Shown in pieces: positions 56,763 to 64,000 of a stretch of 64,000 nucleotides of DNA. A model generated the notes under the pieces. The model saw nothing but the letters and a program-made list of their open reading frames with translations. It was not told the origin of the DNA and ran no database searches. The translations under genes and the position numbers were made by a program. Origin of the DNA: Cristatella mucedo. Its lineage: Eukaryota > Bryozoa > Phylactolaemata > Cristatellidae. The first letter of the stretch is position 1. Each line of letters begins with the position of its first letter. Location: positions 3,896,001-3,960,000 of the forward strand of contig WPIO01000034.1 of NCBI GenBank assembly GCA_009760855.2, in the 5' to 3' direction.

Positions 56763-59760
56763 GGTCTCCGGGGACCGGGTCAGCGGCGTGAGTACCGACA
56801 CAGGATGTCCGCTGCCGACCACCGGCTAGAGCAGTCGTGAAATGTACCCATTACGAAACTGGCTAATTTGTAATACATCAGGTACTCGGAAGTGTATAAA
56901 ATATCTAATACACTGCCTGGGTATAACTATTCGCGTATATCTGGGTTTTTATAAATAAATACGTTAGCCGGCATGGAGCGCTGGCCTGTCACGGCAAACA
57001 GCTACCGCAGCCGACAGGATCCTTTCGACTTCCGCCTTACTTGGGTTGGCGTACAATGCATCGGTTGCCACGCGCTTCGTTTCGGACGTGCTTCGTGCCG
57101 CAATTGGCAGCTGGAAAAACTTGAATTTTGAGGTAAAATCGACTTTTTACAAGCAGTTCTGTAGAAATTCGTCGATATTCGCTGTCGGCCTGCATTGGCT
57201 CAAGCTCGCTGGCTCAATCGCGGCTTGATGGTGCCCACTTCAGCTGTTCGAAAACGACAAGTGCGTAGCTTCACTCTTGAGCTCGTGACCACGAGCTCGT
57301 ACGCCAGTCGAATCACAGCCCGCGGTGTGTAGTGTGAGTTTTCAACTCTTGGGCAAGAGTCTGTGCAAGCCGAGCTGTCATTGCTCGTTCATTCGAAAAG
57401 ACGTGGCGCTAACTGATTTGTGTCTGCTCGCCATGAAGTAGCTATCGATTAGCCGCGTGCAATTTTGCGAGAGCATATTCCATGTGGTCGCTTTTCATTT
57501 CAAGTGCCAAACTTGGACGTGTGTCGAAAGGGACGCACCGGTTTAGTGGCTTTTATTTAGCGCTGCCTCGACAGACGCCCGGAGCATTTTCGAGAATGCC
57601 ACCTGGCCGTAAGCACAAAAGGTGCCTTTGCAATTCAGCGTGGTCTGCTTCGAACGGCCCTGTTCCCACCCTGTGCTAGAGAGGTATTGTAAGCCTCTAA
57701 TGCAGCGAGAACATTTTAGTTTCAAGCACTCATCATGACCATCGGTAGTAAACCTAGCGAATGAGCCGAGAGTGCAGACACCACCAGTCGGGGCATAGTC
57801 GAAGCGGCAGCTTGAGACGAGTTTTTTGCGTGCCTGTTCACATCCAATCGGAGATTTGCCGGTTATCCCCGGACGACTGGGTGCAGCGTGCTAAGTAGCT
57901 GCTGTGCACTGTATGCCAGTAGAGTGCTATCAGCATGACAACTGTAGCCAAGGCACCGTTCGCCGCGTGGTTCTGATCGCGAGTGCATATGCCTGCATCT
58001 GTTTGGTGTGGCTCGTGCTGCGACTGGCCACTGTTTCATGATCTGACCACAGCAGCCCAGATGGCGAGTAATTGGGCTCTTCCTGTGAAGTGTGCTGGCG
58101 ATGGAACAAACGGACAGATTGGGCCGTGACGTGGCTGCGTTTGTTGTACGACAGACTGGTCGATGCTCCAGGTCGTTGGTTTCAGCCCTGCTGCCGGCAA
58201 TCGTTTGTGGCAATCGTTTGTGGCTTTGTGTTTGAATCCACGTGCCGCACGAAGTTCGGTAGCCGTATGACTTCTCTGCCGCTACCCAAATGAGGATGCT
58301 GAAAAAAATAGGCTTCTCTTTGCTCCACTATGTGTGCCGGTGTGTATAACTGATGCCTACAAGCCGCATGTACGACTGTGATGTTGAAATAGGCGTGCCG
58401 AGGGGAGCAACTGCTGAGAGGGACTGGGAAGGGGCCACCCTCTCTGCCAGACCGAGAGGTGAATGGGCAGCAAACCGTGCTCACTCACACCCCGGCAGCA
58501 TCTTTCTATCGACTCGATTGGCTAGCTACGCGACTTCTCAAGTACTCGATCGATGCATCGAGGCTGTTATCGTTTGCTCGTTTTGATGCATCGCCTGTGG
58601 CATGCCGGTGTAGTCCAACTGGTCTGGTCCAGCACGCTGATCTAGTCCAGCTGATCTGCTTCAGCTGGTCTGGTCCCGAGGAAAGAAAGGTGAATGTAAT
58701 TAGAGATGAGTTGGGGAAGACAGGGGCCCATCAGCTGTCGCAAAGCAGACTTGAGCACTGCAGTAAGCTAGCAATGGTAATCATAAGCATCAGTGTAAGC
58801 ATCGGAGGAAGAAGACCCGTGCCGCCTTGGCACCGGGTGGGCACCACTCACTGGTCAAGGCCTCTATCTCTGCTGCCCGCCTGCTTCTGCTGCTGCCGAT
58901 GCCGCCGCCACTCACTCTCGCACCCGAAGTCGCCTGCTCCTGCAGCCTGCTCTAATAGAGGGCTGGTGCAATGCATGAGTGGCAAGGATATGAAGTTTTG
59001 GTCGAGTGTCATCAGAAGACAATTCGAGACGTTGATGCAATCTGGCATCGTGTTGCCTCCAAACGTCACAGGGCTGCTTTGAAAGGACCAGCAGAAAGCT
59101 GCAGGTGAGCATTTGGCTAGTGTGAGCACGGGTAGCTTGCTCACCTCTGGAGTCGGGGTGGGAAGCCCGATGGATGGCAAAAGCGGGTGGTGGAGGCTGG
59201 GTGGCAGCGGCCTTCGAATGTAAGCGAAAAGCACAGCTTTTAATCGGTGGCCGTGAGGCAAATGCCTGTGCAGAGTTCGCAGGCATTTGGCCTGCCGATG
59301 GGTGATAGCTGCAGCTTTTGCCAGTGCAGCCAGGCGACGAGGCAGGCAGAAGATCAGCAGTTCGTTTCTCCTCCGGTGAATTATCTTAGTGAGCCAGTGA
59401 GTTAGAAGGAAGACACCGGAAGGTTCAGCGGCTGCTGACCCCTCTGCTGCACTCCACTCCTCGTGTCGTCAGTGCACCTCTCGTAGGATGCTGTTGCTGA
59501 ACCGTCTGCTGGTTATCTGGGATAAGCGTTTGTCGCCGTGGCTCTTTCGTGGAATCGACTCGAGTGTGTTTCTCATTGTCGAGCTGATTTGCAGCAGTTT
59601 GTTTCTTAACATCAGCCGATGGAGCAGCAGAAATTAGCTTGAGCCGATAGCCTGCCGATTAGTGGGTTAGCTGATTGCTGATGAAGTGTGCCAGATGCCA
59701 GCCTTTAAAAGAGCAAGGTCGCTGGCTCGAGCAAAGCAGTTGTGTGTGTAATGTAGTGCC
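56763..59760. other. unclassified, upstream of GFM1
   Basis: The GFM1 promoter should lie in the first few hundred bases, but I see no decisive element. Short frames in 57-59.3 kb on both strands lack recognisable domains and splice structure. No repeat family was recognised here. Confidence 0.35.
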
Positions 59761-61439
59761 CCCTAAATATGGAGATTAGCTTCTCTTAGTGCGCTGTACA
59801 GATGAACTCGACTTGAAGCAGCCACTGAGTCGGGAGAGCAGTCTCTGATCGTGGGCTCGTCCGCTTTCACTCCCGTTCGGCTCTCCTTCCTTCGCCTTCG
59901 TGAGTGCGATTGGCGGTGCACTGGCTTGGAGCATCGCGACTCGGCAGTTGTGCCTAGCTGTGGCCGCCACTCTATGCTGCTCTTGCCCGAAAGCACCAGC
60001 TGCAGCGAGTGCTCCAGCGTGGCGCCTGCTTGGGCAGACTGTGTGGTCCTTAAAAAAAAACCGGGCTCGCCGTCTAAACTCTACTATGCAGGCCAAAGGA
60101 CTGGCCGTGTGGCTGGTGTGGTGCTGCCGCCGGCGCCAGCCTTGGCATGCTTCGGCCGGCCAGGCTGAGGCAAATCGTGCGCAAGGCTGCACGATGCCTC
60201 CTGCTACAAGCTGCCGACCTCTGCGGTGTGGCTTCGCCGGATCCGATTGGACCGCCAACGACGGTGCCCAAGGAGACTTGTGCTGGCACATCGAGCTCTT
60301 TGTCTTGCACCCAGGCAGCACGAGCCACCGTGTGAGGGCAGTAGCAGTGCCGTAGGAACTACAGCTGCAGCGCTGAGGTTGGCGCTGCCCCCCCTCCCCT
60401 CGGCGATTCCCTCGTGGCTGTGCTGCCTCCACCTCAATGGGGAAATCGCCACTCAGCAAGAATCATGCTGTTGAATTCCAAGTACTGCTTTTTCTGGTTT
60501 GCATCCGGCTTGTTAGCATCTGATTTGTCATCGTGCCACTTTTGCATCAGTTTTTCTTCCACAAGAAAAGGTTAGCTACTATCTATCTGCTTTGGTTCCG
60601 ATTGACAACCCAGATCGACTAGGGTTTCTGATTTCAAAAGAACAGCATTGTGGCCACTAGTATGAGCATAACATGTGTCTTTCATCTGACACGACGCAAA
60701 ATTAAAGGAATTCCATCAGCATCAGTAGCCACCGACCAATCTCTGCAGTATTTGCTATGTGTGGGGTATCTGTTCTCTTTCCAATGTAATCTCAAACTTA
60801 ATCTAGGCTGTCATTGCTGGGAATATCACACACGGCTGTACCTGTGCTATGATCTACCGGGGCTGTTGGAATCTACTTGGTTCTCTCCACATTCCTTCTA
60901 GCTTGCATTGCCACATTCATACTTGTGTGGCAGCTTACCATCTTAAACTGAATGACGACCGTACATACTAGTTATGGACAAACCTTTTGTCCCACAGTAA
61001 GCTAAATGAGTTGCTCCCGAAATTCGATCACCCCGCAAGTCCTTCGTAGCCTCTGCGCAGACTTGGGCAGCAGGTCCCAAATTGACATCTTACCCACCGA
61101 GTGACCATATCAGCGCTGCACTGCAGTCAAGTCTGTCTGCTTTCAGGTAGGTAATATTGCAAAAAGGCAGCTTGCAGTTTGATAGTAAAGGATACCACCT
61201 GCGAAGCTGGTCCGTGCATTTGCTATGTCCTGTCTGGTCATCTGCGATTTGCTCGTTGCAGGTCTTCCTATCTGTTTATTCAGGCACTCACACTGTGCGA
61301 ATCTCGGCAGCTAGGCTTTTCCGCTGTCAACTTCGCAATCGCTGGTGCATGTCACCAACACGTCTTGCCGACCTGCCGACTGGCTCACTCTTGCTTGCTC
61401 GTGCGCCCCGATCATCTGACGGCGTCTGGCAGTGCCACT
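59761..61439. other. unclassified, with a SINE/LINE tail fragment
   Basis: 59765-59812 looks like the reversed tail shared by SINE and LINE families. The frames at 59776-60474 overlap on both strands and are rich in Ala, Arg and Cys without a known domain. Confidence 0.35.
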
Positions 61440-61740
61440 CGCCCACCTCAAATCCTGCTTTAGCTTTTGCTCTGCATTTGGAACTCACCACCGACTGTCA
61501 TCACGACACCTGACTTGACCAAATTCTAAGCAAATCTAAAAACCTTCCCGCTTAGCCTTCCAGCATTTACTCTGTCCTTATGAATCGTCCATTATGCACC
61601 CATGTCTACTGCTATTATGCATGCAGTTGTCAAAAAACTGTTTGCATTTTTCCTGTCAGCCTCTGGGAGGTGCCTACAAAGACATTTGATGCTCTCAATG
61701 TGCTATGTAAACACACTGTTATTTGTATATTATTATTCTG
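61440..61740 (+). mobile_element. CR1-like LINE, 3' end, decayed
   Basis: UTR and tail match other copies (CACCTGACTTGACCAAATT; tail near 61665-61710; then ATT repeats). Confidence 0.55.
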
Positions 61741-62027
61741 TATCGCAGTCGAAGCCTCGGCGGCTTTCGGTGCACATTCGGCAGCCAGCAGCTTTCATAT
61801 CACTGCAACAAAAAGAAAGTGAAAAGCGTGGTGCAATTCGGAGGAATTAAAATTAAATTAAAGTTAAATTGGTAATGCGAGTAGCATAGAGGTAGCAGTG
61901 GTTTAAGGTGGAAGAATGCCAAAAGCAACAGCTGGATACAGGTTAGCATAGTTGCATACAATTAGATGTAGTCGCATGCATAAGAATTGTGTGCGTGAAT
62001 CGCACTGTTGAAAACTGGCAGAGCAAA
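61741..62027. other. unclassified
   Basis: AT-leaning sequence without a recognised feature. Confidence 0.35.
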
Positions 62028-62178
62028 GTTGGTCCAGGAGGTAACGTGCTTGCACTTAGCGACCAAGGTCGTGGGCTTGGATCCTGAAGTGGCCGATCCT
62101 TTTACTGCCAACTGCAAGCGGTGGTGATAGCCGTTATGGCTCGTCTGCCGCCATGCAAGTGAGGCTGTGATATTAGCT
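62028..62178 (+). mobile_element. tRNA-derived SINE (family B)
   Basis: B-box-like GGGCTTGGATCC (about 62082-62093) and the body GATCCTTTTACTGCC, GTGATAGCCGTTATGGCTC shared with 29190-29348. Confidence 0.6.
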
Positions 62179-62264
62179 AGGATGTATTACTATTTATTTA
62201 TTTATCTCAGCAAGAGACAGGATCAGCTAGCTTACCGTCGCTTGAGAGTGCCCTCGAGCACGTG

Positions 62265-62397
<133 letters not shown>

Positions 62398-62829
62398 CTA
62401 GATATGACCACCGGGCCAGGCTGCCGTGGGCCTCGTAGGTCCGAGTCAGAATCTCGGCTCGAATCTGCAATTTGCACACCAAGTGGCATGTCACGTGTCA
62501 ACAAATGGGACATGGGAATTTGGTCTGACTCGAAGACCGACCAGGTGATATTTGTGCTAATATTTTAATTAACAATTACTTGGTAATGATTAATGTAAAC
62601 AAGATTATAGTTTTTCTTAAACTAAGTGACACAACCGAACCCCTGCTCATATTGTGTTCCATATTTCATAAAATTACATATTACATCCCAAGCATTCCGA
62701 GCTGGACTAAGACACTGAGATTCCAATTGGTGATGCTGTACTGAGACCATTGTCAGTTCCTCTCTGATCAAACTGCTCGACGTTTGAAAGCCCTTTAAAG
62801 AGTACCATTCCCACAGCTAGCCGTCACGA
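62398..62829. other. unclassified
   Basis: No gene or repeat recognised between the CTG tract and the next LINE remnant. Confidence 0.35.
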
Positions 62830-63260
62830 CAGATCCCTGCCTAAGATTAGGGACTGTCTACCACGGTGGCTGACTAAAATTCATACCGTCTCCCTGGTTC
62901 TTTCCTGGCTGGATTACTGTAATTCAGTTTAGGCTGTGCTACCTGAACAGTCGTTAAGCCTCAGCAGCTGGTGACAAATATGGCTGCAAGCTTAGTTAAC
63001 AAATCCCCCCTCCAGTTCGGCCCCGTGTCTCCTTTGCTCAAGCAGCTCAGTGTGCTCCTGTTCGATCAACCGGTAATAATTGGTGCCTAATTCGTACTCT
63101 TACTCACAAGGCTCACCACAGCATAGCTCCTTCACACCTGGCTCAACTGCTGCACTAGTTTCAGCTTCCTTGTGCCCTGAGGTCCTCTGTGGACGATAAA
63201 TTAGCTGTTTCATTCCTTTGCTTGTATATCTTTTTGGCGACAGAAGCTTTTACTTTGCAA
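62830..63260 (+). mobile_element. CR1-like LINE remnant, second subfamily
   Basis: Matches 19520-20030 (for example GACTGTCTACCACGGTGGCT) and carries an RT-like LDYCNS and MAASLVNK trace near 62910-63000. Heavily decayed. Confidence 0.5.
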
Positions 63261-64000
63261 TCTCAGACTGTGGAACTTACGTCCTTAGTTCTTAAGCCAA
63301 GACATCTTCTCTCCTGCTGCTGCTGACGGTTGCACATGAATTCCAGCCGCCGTCCTGCAGTGCTACTTCCATGCCATCACTTTCTCGACTCGGCGGCTCT
63401 GCTGGCTCAGGCTTATCACTTTCTCTTCGCTTCACGAGATGACGTGCGTTGGCTACCGTATGAGCACTGAAAGCTGCTTGGGCTTGGAGTGCGCTATAGG
63501 GAACTCCGGCGTAGCACCTGCCTACTCCTTGTGGCTTTGTCAAGTTATGTTGAGCTTCTTTGTACATTTATTGAAAGCAAACAGCTTAGTGCACACTCCC
63601 TGCTGTGCAGGTGTCTTGAGTTCTTCCCGAAAATGGTGGCCAAGTAGGCCAGCTTTGAGAGGAACAGGGACCTAGTTAAAATCCTTAAAAACCTTATCCA
63701 TTTGTATAGCACCATGTGAGAACATAATCTATATAGGGGCCATCCCACCAAACCTCTTCCGATTAAAAGCTGCAAATTGGATGACTCCGGCTAGACATCA
63801 GTGGTGCTTACGAGGTTCAGTTCGGTTTTATCATTAGTTTAGATTTCAGAAGTGGTCTGACATCTTAAGCCTAACATCTGCAAGAACAAAGTTTTGTTTT
63901 CTGATCTTCTTTGGTCCTCCTAAGCTTGCATGCTATATTTCTTCTGTATTAATGTGACGGCTGCGAAATAAGTGTCCAAATGGCACTAATTACCTCTTCA
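63261..64000. other. unclassified window end
   Basis: A reversed SINE/LINE tail fragment lies at about 63695-63742. No gene recognised. Confidence 0.35.

Noticed and set aside
59776-60474. Overlapping frames of 80-227 codons on both strands
   Set aside because: No domain, no splice support, and mutually exclusive; likely chance in GC-leaning sequence.

Overview
The window is nuclear DNA from an animal, probably an invertebrate. One long gene has about 20 GT-AG introns. There are many CR1-like LINE remnants, tRNA-derived SINEs, an LTR retrotransposon, and very many micro- and minisatellites. There are no prokaryotic operons, Shine-Dalgarno sites or CRISPR arrays. The sequence does not let me place the species more precisely.

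Left part (1-27.7 kb). Three intronless genes encode type II membrane enzymes of the galactose-3-O-sulfotransferase (Gal3ST, galactosylceramide sulfotransferase-like) family. Copy A (3544-4791, +) and copy B (11067-12476, +) form a tandem pair. Copy C (24527-25801, -) lies inverted about 12 kb away. All three keep the PAPS-binding motifs and presumably work in the Golgi, sulfating terminal galactose on glycolipids or glycans. A and B are nearly identical over most of their length but differ sharply in a few short blocks. B also shares a 131-bp perfect tract with C, which points to gene conversion. Between A and B lie a diverged satellite of about 190-bp period (5050-6800) and LINE debris. Between B and C lies a young LTR retrotransposon (14617-18828, minus strand) with near-identical LTRs and a 5-bp target duplication. 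Its gag and protease frames overlap at a canonical -1 slippery site; an in-frame UGA and a frame break interrupt pol. The same interval holds an 0.8-kb array of a 10-bp repeat and a 25-bp minisatellite. CpG-rich DNA with CCG repeats lies upstream of A and C.

Middle part (32.7-56.8 kb). One gene on the minus strand, mitochondrial elongation factor G1 (GFM1), was rebuilt exon by exon. From the first conserved residue to the stop codon, 18 exons join in frame and give 713 residues. Two less certain 5' exons supply a mitochondrial presequence. Introns range from 95 bp to 3.6 kb and carry most of the repeats. Intron 4 (312 bp) is unusual: it is stop-free, divisible by three, and made largely of a 12-bp minisatellite, so its retention would insert residues inside the DTPGH switch motif.

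Right part (57-64 kb). I find no supportable gene here, only LINE and SINE fragments, a CTG repeat of about 40 units, and unclassified sequence. Gaps without a gene are described individually.
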